From the NCBI RefSeq assembly GCF_030812415.1, contig NZ_JAUSST010000001.1, positions 1 to 64,000 of the forward strand: DNA of 64,000 nt. The letters are read 5' to 3'. Shown here one piece after another: positions 19,078 to 28,039 of the stretch. The position numbers were made by a program, and so were the translations under genes. Below the pieces are notes generated by a model. That model was not told where the DNA came from and ran no database searches. It saw nothing but the letters and a program-made list of their open reading frames with translations. The stretch is from Paenibacillus harenae (GTDB lineage Bacteria; Bacillota; Bacilli; Paenibacillales; Paenibacillaceae). Every line of letters begins with the position of its first letter. Position 1 is the stretch's first letter.

Positions 19078-22000
19078 ATGGGTATTCGCAAACCGAAAAA
19101 ATTCATTTCTATTGTTTTCGCAATGAGCCTCTTGTTAACAAGTATGTCGCCTGCATTTGGCAAAGAGGTAAATGCCTTGAATGTTGACGGCTATGAAACA
19201 GTGGATTATACCGATTTTGGCGATGAAGGGGAAGTGGTTCCTCCCTATTGGGGCTTCGCTCCGGCTTCTTCAACAGTTACTATTCATACGGAAGATCTCG
19301 GCGGCAATACGACTCCTAAGCTGCAGTACAATATCGTGGACCAGTCAGGGGGACGACTGGCATCGAAGACGTTCGCTTCCCCTGTTGGAGGAACAAAGGT
19401 TCTGTTTGAATTTGACTGGTATCCCGGCAAGGTGAATGATAAAGGAACCCACCAATACGAAAATGGCGGCGAAGTAAAAATCTTTGACAGCGCAGGCAAA
19501 GCGATCTTTACTTTGAATAATACGAATAATGCGAATCTCACCTATTATGTCGGCAGTCAGGAGCGCGTTGCTACCGGCTTTGCCGATTCGGAAGCCTGGT
19601 ATCATGCCAAGGTTGCTTTTGACCTGATCAACAATGAAGTCATGTTAAGTCTTCAAGATCAAAGCGATACAAAGGAAGAATATGCGGCTTCCTTGGACGG
19701 AGTTAATTTCAGCGGTTCTTTCAACATGATCAGGTTGCAAGGCGTGCGAACATCCGGCAATAATCTTACATGGACGTCGTATCTGGACAACTTCGGCATT
19801 TATAATGCGCCGGTCTCCGATCATGCTATCTTGAAAGTGGACGACCTGCCGTATCATAGAGTCTATGTCGGTGAGACAGCTAAAGACATATCTTCCATCG
19901 GATTGCGGGACGAAGTACCCGTTACGCTTGCTGACGACAGTAAAGTTAATGTGCCGATAAGTGAGTGGGTTGCGATCGGCAGCGAATGGGATCCGGATCA
20001 ATCCGGCGTATACGAGTTCAGGGGTACGCTTGCCGAAACAGAAGGCGTGGAGAACGTCTTCGGAAGATTTGCCACGCTCTATGTCTATAATCGTCTGCAT
20101 CCGGTCGATCCGGCGCAGCAAGTGGAATGGCTGGACAGAGGCGTTATCGCTCTTCCGTCTGAAGAGGGTATCTTCATTAGTTGGCGATTGCTAGCGGATG
20201 AATATGATCAAAATGTAAAGTTTAATATTTACCGCAACGATGAGAAATTAAATGACGAACCGTTAATCGTGACAAATTTTGTTGATGCGGAAGGTGTACC
20301 TGGAGACACCTATACAGTGGAGACGCTTGTTCAAGGAGCTCCTGCAGAAAGCAATGAAAGAACAGCGGCAGCCAAAGATTACCTCTCCCTCCCGCTGCAA
20401 AAACCTGAGGGTGGAACGACGGCTACAGGTGTTTACACCTATGCATCAAATGATGCGAGTGTAGGGGATTTGGATGGCGACGGGGAATATGAAGTGATCG
20501 TGTTATGGAGTCCGTCTAACGCCATGATGGCCCTGGAAGACGTGATCACGGGTCCGGCGATTTTCGATGCCTATAAATTAGACGGTACTCTGTTGTGGCG
20601 GATCGATATGGGGCCTAACCTGACATCCGGACCCCAGTATCATCAGTTTGTCGTAGGGGATATGGACGGGGACGGAAAATCCGAATTCCTCATCAAATCT
20701 GCGGACGGTACAACCGTATATGGCGCAACGAACGGCGTTTACGACAGCAGCAAAGTTATCAGCGTGATCGGCGATCCGGAAGCCGATTGGGTCAATGACG
20801 GCGGTCATGTCGTTGGCGGGCCTGAATATATATCCGTATTCAACGGGGAAACCGGGTCAGTGATCGATACGATTGACTTTGCATTCCCGGTAGAAAAGGT
20901 TCCAGGAGACGGCGGTATTTCTTGGGGAGATAACTTCTATAACCGTTCGGACCGATTCCTTGCTGCTATGGCTTACTTGGACGGAGTTACGCCGAGTGCT
21001 ATTTATGGCAGAGGATATTATGCAAGAACGGGCTTTGCGGCATATAGCTTAGTGGATGGCGAGCTTCAGGAAGTATGGACGTTTGATTCCGACGAAGCAG
21101 GCAGAGGGGGAGGCCTCGGCAACCATAACCTGGCCGTCGGCGATCTTGACAATGACGGATATGATGAGATCGTAGCCGGCTCATTGACCCTTGATCATGA
21201 TGGCACGATTCTTTACGCGATGGACGGCGAGATGGGACGCGTAAAAGGCTCTCATGGCGATGCTCTGCATGTAGGCGCATTTGACCCTGATCGAGAAGGA
21301 CTACAAGTCTTCGGTGTACATGAGGAAACCACCGTAGCTTCTTTAGAGTACCATGACGGTGCGACGGGAGAAACGCTGCAAGCGTTCTATGCATACAAGG
21401 ATGCAGGCCGTGGAGTAGCTGCCAACATTACCTCTTCACCGGGTTATGAGTACTGGGGAGCAGGCGGCTCGACGGTTGAAACAGGCGGCGGTGTCTATAA
21501 TGTACAAGGTGATGTAGCCCTGGAGAGTTTCAGAAATATCAGTCTTCCCGTTAACTTTGTCATGTATTGGGACGGCGATTTGCTGCACGAATTGCTGGAC
21601 GGTACAACCATTTCGAAGTATGACGAAACGACTGGCGAAGTGAATGTGATGAAGGCTTTCGAAGGCGTTGTAAGCAATAACGGCACAAAAGCCAACCCGA
21701 CGCTGCAAGCTGATATTGTGGGCGACTGGCGCGAAGAAGTGATTTACCGCACACCTGACGATTCGGAGCTCAGATTATACAGCACAACGATTCCTACTTC
21801 GTACAGACTGTATACTTTGATGCATGATCCGGTCTATAGAACGGGTATTGCGTGGCAGAATGCAACCTATAATCAGCCGCCGCATATCGGTTTCTATCTG
21901 GGTGAAGATATTAGAGACACTGTTCTTGCCGGAGAATTGGAAGCAGAAAATATCGATTATACGCCAAATGTCGATGCGATGAGGCAGTCCGTAACTCTTG

Positions 22001-22263
22001 AATGGGATGGTCCGTTACAAGCGAAATTAACGAATGCTCTGGATCAGGTGCAGCATCAATTATATATTGGAAGACCCGGTCAAGCGGCAAAGCATATGCA
22101 GAATTTTATAAAACACCTGGATAATATAAGTGATAACATTGAGGTGGAAGATCAGTTGAAAGCCAATTTGATCGCCGATGCTCAAAGGTTAATAGAGGGA
22201 TGGAATCATTTAGCTTCTAAAATAATATCGCAAGACGAACAGCTGCCTGGAACGCTCCAATAA
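19078..22263 (+). CDS. yesW: Rhamnogalacturonan lyase, PL11 (YesW-like), secreted
   Basis: Secreted pectin-degrading enzyme that cleaves the rhamnogalacturonan I backbone by beta-elimination. 1061 aa; classical PL11 is about 600, so this has an extra N-terminal module. Signal peptide at residues 1-30; a jelly-roll-like domain (about 35-260); a linker; the PL11 Fn3-like start LDRGVIALPSEEGIFISWR; then an eight-bladed propeller with acidic, calcium-binding repeats (VGDLDGDGEYEV, VGDMDGDGKSEF, VGDLDNDGYDEI, ADIVGDWREEV). C-terminal extension of about 80 helical residues. AAAGGAG precedes the ATG at 19078. No unsaturated-rhamnogalacturonyl hydrolase or transporter is adjacent. Confidence 0.88.
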   Translation: MGIRKPKKFISIVFAMSLLLTSMSPAFGKEVNALNVDGYETVDYTDFGDEGEVVPPYWGFAPASSTVTIHTEDLGGNTTPKLQYNIVDQSGGRLASKTFASPVGGTKVLFEFDWYPGKVNDKGTHQYENGGEVKIFDSAGKAIFTLNNTNNANLTYYVGSQERVATGFADSEAWYHAKVAFDLINNEVMLSLQDQSDTKEEYAASLDGVNFSGSFNMIRLQGVRTSGNNLTWTSYLDNFGIYNAPVSDHAILKVDDLPYHRVYVGETAKDISSIGLRDEVPVTLADDSKVNVPISEWVAIGSEWDPDQSGVYEFRGTLAETEGVENVFGRFATLYVYNRLHPVDPAQQVEWLDRGVIALPSEEGIFISWRLLADEYDQNVKFNIYRNDEKLNDEPLIVTNFVDAEGVPGDTYTVETLVQGAPAESNERTAAAKDYLSLPLQKPEGGTTATGVYTYASNDASVGDLDGDGEYEVIVLWSPSNAMMALEDVITGPAIFDAYKLDGTLLWRIDMGPNLTSGPQYHQFVVGDMDGDGKSEFLIKSADGTTVYGATNGVYDSSKVISVIGDPEADWVNDGGHVVGGPEYISVFNGETGSVIDTIDFAFPVEKVPGDGGISWGDNFYNRSDRFLAAMAYLDGVTPSAIYGRGYYARTGFAAYSLVDGELQEVWTFDSDEAGRGGGLGNHNLAVGDLDNDGYDEIVAGSLTLDHDGTILYAMDGEMGRVKGSHGDALHVGAFDPDREGLQVFGVHEETTVASLEYHDGATGETLQAFYAYKDAGRGVAANITSSPGYEYWGAGGSTVETGGGVYNVQGDVALESFRNISLPVNFVMYWDGDLLHELLDGTTISKYDETTGEVNVMKAFEGVVSNNGTKANPTLQADIVGDWREEVIYRTPDDSELRLYSTTIPTSYRLYTLMHDPVYRTGIAWQNATYNQPPHIGFYLGEDIRDTVLAGELEAENIDYTPNVDAMRQSVTLEWDGPLQAKLTNALDQVQHQLYIGRPGQAAKHMQNFIKHLDNISDNIEVEDQLKANLIADAQRLIEGWNHLASKIISQDEQLPGTLQ

Positions 22264-22300
22264 GTGCATGTCGCCGCGAATAGATGATAAAGTCCATTCA

Positions 22301-22355
22301 AAAGCTGAATGAAATCAGGCACTTTTGCCTGATTTCACTCGGCTTTTTCTTTTTC
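22301..22355. terminator. Terminator after the PL11 lyase
   Basis: AAAGCTGAATGAAATCAGGC pairs with GCCTGATTTCACTCGGCTTT around ACTTTT, followed by TTTTCTTTTT. Confidence 0.9.
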
Positions 22356-22474
22356 ATCATATAAAAACATTTAATGAATAAAGGGGTATATCGATTTACA
22401 GACATTTGTATAAAATATTAAGCAATCTACATTTACTGAAATGACCTAAAACGCTAGTCGGGCCTCTAATTATT

Positions 22475-23221
22475 CTATTGCGCGGTCAGAATCTGTGGAC
22501 CTTCAGCCGTGATGGCGATCGTGTGCTCGTATTGGGCGGCGAGCTTGCGGTCCAGCGTCCGCGCGGTCCAGCCGTCCGCATCGATTGTCATGTAGTAGGT
22601 TCCTTCGGTAATCATGGGCTCGATCGTGAACACCATGCCCTCCTTGATGCGGAGGCCTTTGCCGGGCTTGCCGACATGCATATAGTTCGGCGCCTCGTGC
22701 AGGTCCCGGCCGATGCCATGCGCGAGAAGGTCGCGCACGACGCCGAAGCCGTTCGATTCGGCATGCTGCTGGATCGCGCTCGTCACGTCGCCTAGCCGAT
22801 TGCCGGGCTGCGCCTGCGAGATGCCGAGGTCAAGGCATTCCTTCGTGACGCGAATCAGCTTCTCGGCCGTCGGTGAGATCTTCCCGACCGCATAGCTCCA
22901 GGCCGAATCGCCGAGCCAGCCGTCGAGCTCCGCAACCGTGTCGATCGTCACGATATCGCCTTCCTCAAGTGGCTTATCGCTAGGGAAACCATGCGCGATC
23001 ACGTCGTTGACGGAGACGCAGGTCGCATATTGATAGCCCTTGTAGCCCTTCGTGTAGGGCTTGGCGCCGTGCTTCAAGATAATGTCCTCGAAGATGCGCT
23101 CAATCTCGTTCGTCGTGATGCCCGGTTGGATAAGCGGGGCGATCGTGCGATGGCATTCGGCCACCACTTGGCATGCCTTGCGGATGGCCTCGATTTCATG
23201 CTTGTTTTTTAAGATGACCAT
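22475..23221 (-). CDS. map: Methionine aminopeptidase, type I
   Basis: Removes the initiator Met from nascent proteins. 248 aa, the bare type Ia catalytic pita-bread fold. His77 lies in NDVIAHGFPSD, and the dinuclear metal ligands are Asp94 (VTIDT), Asp105 (WLGDSAW), His168 (AHGIGRDLHEAP), Glu201 (FTIEPM) and Glu232 (YEHTIAIT). The housekeeping map usually sits in the ribosomal adk-map-infA operon; this lone copy behind a truncated TetR gene is therefore likely a second paralogue, as YflG is in Bacillus subtilis. It begins 7 nt after the TetR fragment stop. Markedly GC-rich. Confidence 0.92.
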   Translation of the reverse strand: MVILKNKHEIEAIRKACQVVAECHRTIAPLIQPGITTNEIERIFEDIILKHGAKPYTKGYKGYQYATCVSVNDVIAHGFPSDKPLEEGDIVTIDTVAELDGWLGDSAWSYAVGKISPTAEKLIRVTKECLDLGISQAQPGNRLGDVTSAIQQHAESNGFGVVRDLLAHGIGRDLHEAPNYMHVGKPGKGLRIKEGMVFTIEPMITEGTYYMTIDADGWTARTLDRKLAAQYEHTIAITAEGPQILTAQ

Positions 23222-23228
23222 GTTCGTA

Positions 23229-23663
23229 TCAGGACTCCTTCGTAATGGCTTGCAACGCGAGCTTGGCTATTCGATCAACGTCCAGCTCGGAAGTGCCCGC
23301 ATAGTAGTGCAGCCCGCAGCAGCCGACCAGCACCGCAAGCATATGATCGACGCTGTCGTCTTCGCGTTGGGCGATCGATTGGAGCGTAACGTACAACCGT
23401 TCCATGAATCGTCTCTTGGAGGCGTGCCGATCCTTCTCAGGCAAGCCTGCATAATGCTCCGCCGCCATCTTGTAGACGAGATATGCGCGGGCGTCCGACT
23501 GCCACAGCCGGAGCAGCGCCTTGCAATACGTCAACAGCTGACTGTCATCCGGGCTGCCGCCGCGGATTTTCGCCCATTCTGCCAGGCCTTGCTCGCATCG
23601 ATCGAAACCGCTGTCCAACACATCTTCTATCAATAAATGGCGGTTGGGGTAATAATGGTATAC
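23229..23663 (-). pseudogene. TetR-family regulator, 5'-truncated
   Basis: The open frame reads VYHYYPNRHLLIEDVLDSGF at its upstream edge, which is the end of a TetR helix-turn-helix and the start of the ligand domain. Everything before about 23663 is lost and replaced by alpha-galactosidase sequence. The remaining C-terminal domain (about 135 aa from an internal Met) ends 7 nt before map. No DNA-binding domain is left, so it is non-functional as a regulator. Confidence 0.75.
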
Positions 23664-24576
23664 CGGCAGAGAAAATCGAGAAGATCGCCGAGGCGGGAGC
23701 CGAGCCGGGGATCGAGCTTTTCGTGCTGGATGACGGTTGGTTTGGCAGGCGCGACAGCGACAACACTTCGCTCGGCGACTGGGTCGAAGACCGCCGCAAG
23801 CTGCCCAGCGGACTTCGGGATTTGGCGGAACGGATTACCCGGCGCGGTCTGAAGTTCGGTTTGTGGTTCGAGCCGGAGATGATCTCGCCTGACAGCTACC
23901 TGTATCGCGCTCATCCCGACTGGTGCCTGCATGTTGCAGGCCGTCGTCGGACGGAAGCGCGCTGGCAGCTGGTCTTGATCTTTCGCGTCAGGAGGTTCGG
24001 GATTATTTGTACGATTCCCTTGCCCGAATTTTCTCGGATGTTCCTATCGCTTACGTCAAGTGGGATATGAACCGCGGGCTGACGGAGATTGGATCCGCTG
24101 CCGCCTCGCCGGATCGTCAACAGGAGATAGCGAACCGGTATGTGCGGGCCTATACGATCTTCTGGAGAGGCTGACCTCGGCTTTTCCGCAGATTCTATTC
24201 GAAAGCTGCTCGAGCGGCGGCGGGCGATTCGACCCAGGCATGCTTTATGACATGCGCAGACCTGGACAAGCGATAATACGGACGCCTTGGAACGGCTAAA
24301 AATCCAGTACGGCTTCAGCCTGATCTATCCGGTAAGCACGATCGGCGCTCATGAATCATCAAGTCAGAGACGCCGCTCAAAATGCGCGGCGAGGTGGCGA
24401 TGTCCGGCAACTTCGGCTACGAGCTTGACCTGACGAAATTCAGCGAAGCTGAAAGAGCCGAGGTCAAGAAACAGGTTGAGATGTACAAGGAGATACGTTC
24501 TCTCGTGCAGAAGGGCGATCTCTTCCGGCTCCGCAGCCCGTTCGCGGGCAACGAGACGAAGAAACTCTGGGCGAAA
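23664..24576 (+). pseudogene. Alpha-galactosidase (GH36) pseudogene
   Basis: A decayed GH36 gene. Frames in order carry FVLDDGWFG and FGLWFEPEMISPDS; then, after a 1-nt loss near 23975, [14 protein letters not shown] with the nucleophile Asp; then, after another shift near 24145, [15 protein letters not shown] with the acid/base region; and finally [17 protein letters not shown] near the C terminus. The 5' part is missing (joined to the TetR fragment) and the 3' end is cut by IS66-type ends at 24577. At least three frameshifts. Confidence 0.85.
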
Positions 24577-24662
24577 GTAAGCGTCAAACAGCCCCCACCT
24601 TGTCATCAAGTTGAGGGCTGTTTGACGCTTACATAGCAAGGTGGAGGTCATTTTACGCTTAC
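24577..24662. mobile_element. Nested solo IS66-type ends
   Basis: GTAAGCGTCAAACAGCCC (24577-24594) is perfectly repeated in inverted orientation at 24615-24632. A third end, reverse complement GTAAGCGTAAAATGACC, closes the block at 24662. These are three IS66-type termini within 86 bp with no transposase. The flanking 8-mers GGGCGAAA and ATTAATAC differ, so no target duplication is visible. The insertion truncates the GH36 remnant. Confidence 0.8.
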
Positions 24663-24686
24663 ATTAATACCAAGCTGCCATTTACT

Positions 24687-25136
24687 TTATTTACGTTTCC
24701 GAGAACTAATTCTCATCAGTTGATCTTGATTAAAGGTTAACCCTGGGACTGTGGAGGTATCTCCATTGATTGCGAAAGTATTTGCGATTACGTTATCATT
24801 ACGAAGATAAATAATCCTAACTTCATAATGGAAAGGTTCTACATCTTGTGAAATAGCAGTATGAGAAAGTGGTGGAAGGGTTACATTCTCGCTCAATAGT
24901 ATAACTGGAGATCCACTATTCCAATCATAGACCTGAACCGTCACTTCCGCTGATGTAGTAGCACTAAAGTTCGCCACTTCAATGTGAGCGGCTGTTTGGC
25001 CGACAGCAGTATTTAAGACGCCTGTTGTTAACACTTTCGTTCCACTTTTACTTCCTTTACTACCGCCACTTTTAGCTGAAGTACGCAGTACTAAGCGTTT
25101 TAGGATTTTCGCAGTAGGTTTGCGAGTTTTTTTCAT
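24687..25136 (-). CDS. Small basic hypothetical protein
   Basis: A 149-aa protein I do not recognise with confidence. The N terminus is highly basic and Ser/Gly-rich (MKKTRKPTAKILKRLVLRTS, GGSKGSKSG), followed by a beta-rich domain (VLNTAVGQTAAHIEVANFS, VTVQVYDWNSGSPVILLSEN) and a basic RKRK tail. No signal peptide or membrane segment. The composition recalls surface or spore-associated beta-sandwich proteins of Bacilli, but no motif proves this. AAGGAG lies upstream of the ATG. Confidence 0.6.
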   Translation of the reverse strand: MKKTRKPTAKILKRLVLRTSAKSGGSKGSKSGTKVLTTGVLNTAVGQTAAHIEVANFSATTSAEVTVQVYDWNSGSPVILLSENVTLPPLSHTAISQDVEPFHYEVRIIYLRNDNVIANTFAINGDTSTVPGLTFNQDQLMRISSRKRK

Positions 25137-25191
25137 AGTATCGCCTTCTCCTTTATTTTAAATTTAGAGGGTCTCCATACCCTCAATAGTA

Positions 25192-25815
25192 ATGTATTCT
25201 ATTGAATCAACATCAGATATGGATAAACCTTCAGTAGAATTAGTGGAGTTTAATAGAATCATTACGCTAACAAATACCTACCGTATTAATGCTGTTGCTG
25301 GTGTCAGCGCGGCAGACATGGGTAGGACATTCCGTGAAGGATGGACGGGTGGAGGTCCGGCATCTTCTGTAATCGGTACGCTTGAGGCCGTCGCTAAGCA
25401 ACGTACCGCTGAACCAAATGGTGCTGAACCGGCTTATTTCGCTTATGTACCGAATGAGGTAGATGAGGAAACCGATCCGGAAACCGCAGAAGGGCACGAA
25501 TACTACAGAACACCACGAGCACAGCATCCAAACTCTGTAAACAAGTTCCTGTTTACGAGCGTTGATAAAATCATGGCATTCACTGCAATTGACGATAAAA
25601 TCAGCACGTTCTTAAACCAGCCGCTCTTGTTGGTTGCTGGAAGCAAAGCCGGTACACGTTGGCAAAGTGAAGAAATTCATAAATTTGGGAACGAACCGAA
25701 AGAACTGGTTATTCTTGAAGGTGGATCCCGTTTGATAAATATCTGTCCGGTGAACATCTTGATTCTCAGTCGGAACAGCTTCCTGAGACTATCCAGTAAG
25801 CACCAATCAGACTAA
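25192..25815 (+). pseudogene. Alpha/beta hydrolase (YcjY-like) fragment
   Basis: From about 25260 the frame encodes the C-terminal half of a YcjY-type hydrolase: INAVAGVSAADMGRTFREGW, later LLLVAGSKAGTRW and ELVILEGGSR, where a catalytic His would follow. The nucleophile half is missing, the first 25 residues look unrelated, and the reading after GGSR drifts out of frame; the frame starting RFDKYLSGEHLD is also open there. I regard it as a non-functional remnant ending at a strong terminator. Confidence 0.6.
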
Positions 25816-25848
25816 ATCCGGCTGCCCAAAAGGGGCAGCCGGATTTGT
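25813..25848. terminator. Strong terminator after hydrolase remnant
   Basis: AAATCCGGCTGCCC and GGGCAGCCGGATTT form a 14-bp perfect stem around AAAAGG. Confidence 0.85.
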
Positions 25849-26019
25849 CTATTATCAACATAGTATTATTAAAAGGGAAAAAACAACTCATATAATGTGG
25901 TGTAGATTGACATAAAGCTCCCCACTACAAAAACCTTATATTTATAGGGTTTTTCCCTACTTTATTGGAAATTGACATTAAACCGCCAACCTTATAGCTG
26001 GAGGCAGCTTGTGTAATAT

Positions 26020-26196
26020 TTACTTCCATTCCGACAGTTCTTCATAATCATCTAAAGAGCCTATACGTCTTAAATAATCATAACCTCCGTCCACACCGAC
26101 TTTCCCACACTTGCAAATTCTAAAATCATTTTTATCTTCTGAACTAACTTCATTATGACAATGTTTGCATCGAATAGCATTTCGAATTATTTTCAT
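26020..26196 (-). CDS. DUF7695-like small zinc-ribbon protein
   Basis: A 58-aa gene. The protein starts MKIIRNAIRCKHCHNEVSSE and has Cys-x-x-Cys (CKHC), then CKCGKVGVDGG and a conserved YDYLRR, ending acidic. The pattern MKIIRNxIRCKxC...CxCGxVxVDGGxDYLRR matches the DUF7695 family common in Bacillota. AAAGGAGG lies 6 nt before the ATG. Probably binds one zinc; function unknown. It survives in the middle of a scrap region. The flanks 25849-26019 and 26197-26402 show no other gene. Confidence 0.8.
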   Translation of the reverse strand: MKIIRNAIRCKHCHNEVSSEDKNDFRICKCGKVGVDGGYDYLRRIGSLDDYEELSEWK

Positions 26197-26402
26197 TGAA
26201 TCCTCCTTTTGTTTATCGATGAGTCTAAACTTTATTCATTATTGTCTTTGTCTATCAGCATTTAATCAATGCCTTTGTCGAACTAACCACTATCATTTTA
26301 AAAATTGATTTTCAACATAATTCGATAAAACTAGTGTTTTTTCATCAAAGGATTTTATTATGGAAAGCTAGAATAACGAAGTAACTCCATTCTTCAACAA
26401 AT

Positions 26403-26775
26403 GTAAGCGTCAAACTCTCCACACCTTCAACTACTAACCTAGCTATGAGATCATGAGATTAACCTGAATACGGAGGGTAACTCATGAATGCCAAAGAACA
26501 ACGCAGACAAGATTGGCACACACGTATCGCAGCCTATCGGGCAAGTGGCCTCACGATGAAAGCTTGGTGCTCCGCAAATCATTGTTCTGTCGAACAATTG
26601 AAATATTGGCTGTACAAAATAAAGCGTGTATCATCCTCAGCTACTCCAGATCCAAAGACTTCTCCCGTACAGTTTGTACCTCTTGCCACTGTAGATCCAC
26701 CTGGCAGCGTTTCTCCTTCTCCTTCTCTAATCCTTCGTATCGGTGAAGCCAGTATCGAGCTTGTTACTTAGAGAA
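26403..26775 (+). mobile_element. IS66-family element, left end (truncated)
   Basis: The terminus GTAAGCGTCAAACTCTCC starts at 26403, followed by an 80-nt leader and the first ORF. Sequence then leaves the element at about 26775, so the accessory TnpB gene and the TnpC transposase are missing. Near-identical to the inverted copy at 1-166. Confidence 0.85.
26484..26771 (+). CDS. IS66 accessory protein TnpA-like
   Basis: A 95-aa protein: WHTRIAAYRASGLTMKAWCS is the helix-turn-helix of IS66 TnpA, followed by EQLKYWLYKIKR and a variable linker to a C-terminal beta segment (LILRIGEASIELVT). The C terminus is close to the usual length but ends at the element break. GGAGGG precedes the ATG. Without TnpB and TnpC it cannot transpose by itself. 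Confidence 0.8.
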   Translation: MNAKEQRRQDWHTRIAAYRASGLTMKAWCSANHCSVEQLKYWLYKIKRVSSSATPDPKTSPVQFVPLATVDPPGSVSPSPSLILRIGEASIELVT

Positions 26776-26889
26776 AGAATTGCCAATAGATTTCGGAGAA
26801 GAATTGCCTATTTTGAAATTTAGATGTGAGCAAGATACACGTATTAATGAGAATACTTTTTACGAACAGCTACTCCAACAATTAGGACA

Positions 26890-27300
26890 TAGCCTGCCGT
26901 ATTCGGGCCGTAAAACTCTTAAAAGTGAGCGAAGTTTTAGCCGAGGATGGATTGGAAGCAACCAAAGTTTCCAAAATTGTAAAACGAGCAGGCGTGGCTC
27001 AGGGAACCTTTTATTTGTACTTTCCTTCCAAAAATTCCGTGATTACTGCTCTCGCACAAGAAATGCTGGAAAGTGTTTTGGTCGCTGTCCGAATGGAAAC
27101 GGAAGGGTTGCAGACCTTTGAGGATGTAGACTCAAAGGGGATTTCAGCAGCCTGCTATCAAATGGGGGAATATCGTGATGTTTTTGCGATTCTCAACAAT
27201 GGTGGGGGAGTTGTGGAGGACCCGTTAGAGTGCAACAGTTTGCAAACAAGAAGTTAGAACAAGCTATTACAAGAGGCCCGGAGCCCAACCGCGTGGCATT
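26890..27300 (+). pseudogene. TetR-family regulator remnant
   Basis: Open from about 26925: VLAEDGLEATKVSKIVKRAG and VAQGTFYLYFPSKNSVITAL are a clear TetR helix-turn-helix. The frame loses homology after about 80 residues and breaks near 27230. The 5' end is also damaged by the IS66 junction; the first helix is in another frame. Confidence 0.7.
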
Positions 27301-27355
27301 GTGTAATTCTACAGATGTACACCATGGTTACTAGTTTAGTAAGGAGGCATAAGCA

Positions 27356-28039
27356 ATGACAAGTGTTCTTGTAGTCGAAGATGATGCGCATATGTTGGAA
27401 ATGATTTTAATAGTTTTAAACCACGAAGGATATCATGTCCGGGGCGCGGTTAACGGCAAAGAGGCGCTTGCAGAAATGGAAAGCTCACCGGCGGATTTGG
27501 TTGTGCTTGATATCATGATGCCTGTCATGGACGGGTGGGATTTGTGCCGCGAACTGCGGCTTTTGTACCCCGAACTGCCCATAATCATGATTACGGTCAA
27601 GCACGAGACGAGTCAGAAGGTGAAAGGATTCGGCCTGGGCGCCGACGATTACCTGGTCAAGCCCTTCGACCCGCAGGAGCTGGTGATCCGAATCAAAGCG
27701 GTGCTGCGCCGGTACCGTATTGCGGCCGATAAGAGGGTTATATTGGGCAGCTTCAAGCTGGATCGGCTTCGGGGAACCGTTTCGGACGGTAACGTTAATT
27801 GGAATTTGCCGCTCAAGGAATTCGAACTGTTATATCAGCTTGCAAGCTATCCCGGCCAAATCTTTATGCGAGAGCAGTTAATCGAAGCGGTATGGGGATT
27901 CGACCACGATGGGGACGAGCGGACGGTCGATGTTCATATCAAGCGGCTGCGGGAGCGGTTCGCCGCCTATACCCATCTGTTTCGCATTGTAACGGTTCGC
28001 GGTCTCGGATACCGATTGGAGACCGAAAGCTATGATTAA
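27356..28039 (+). CDS. OmpR-family response regulator
   Basis: A 227-aa two-domain regulator. The receiver has the acidic pair in VVEDDAH, the phospho-acceptor Asp in VVLDIMMPVMDGW and the switch Lys in DDYLVKPFDPQEL. The winged-helix domain has LPLKEFELLYQLASYPGQIF and RTVDVHIKRLRERF. AAGGAGG precedes the ATG. It overlaps the kinase gene by 8 nt. The multicopper oxidase is next downstream, with 11-bp-spaced repeats in its leader, so this pair probably controls it, perhaps in response to copper or envelope oxidation. Confidence 0.92.
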   Translation: MTSVLVVEDDAHMLEMILIVLNHEGYHVRGAVNGKEALAEMESSPADLVVLDIMMPVMDGWDLCRELRLLYPELPIIMITVKHETSQKVKGFGLGADDYLVKPFDPQELVIRIKAVLRRYRIAADKRVILGSFKLDRLRGTVSDGNVNWNLPLKEFELLYQLASYPGQIFMREQLIEAVWGFDHDGDERTVDVHIKRLRERFAAYTHLFRIVTVRGLGYRLETESYD

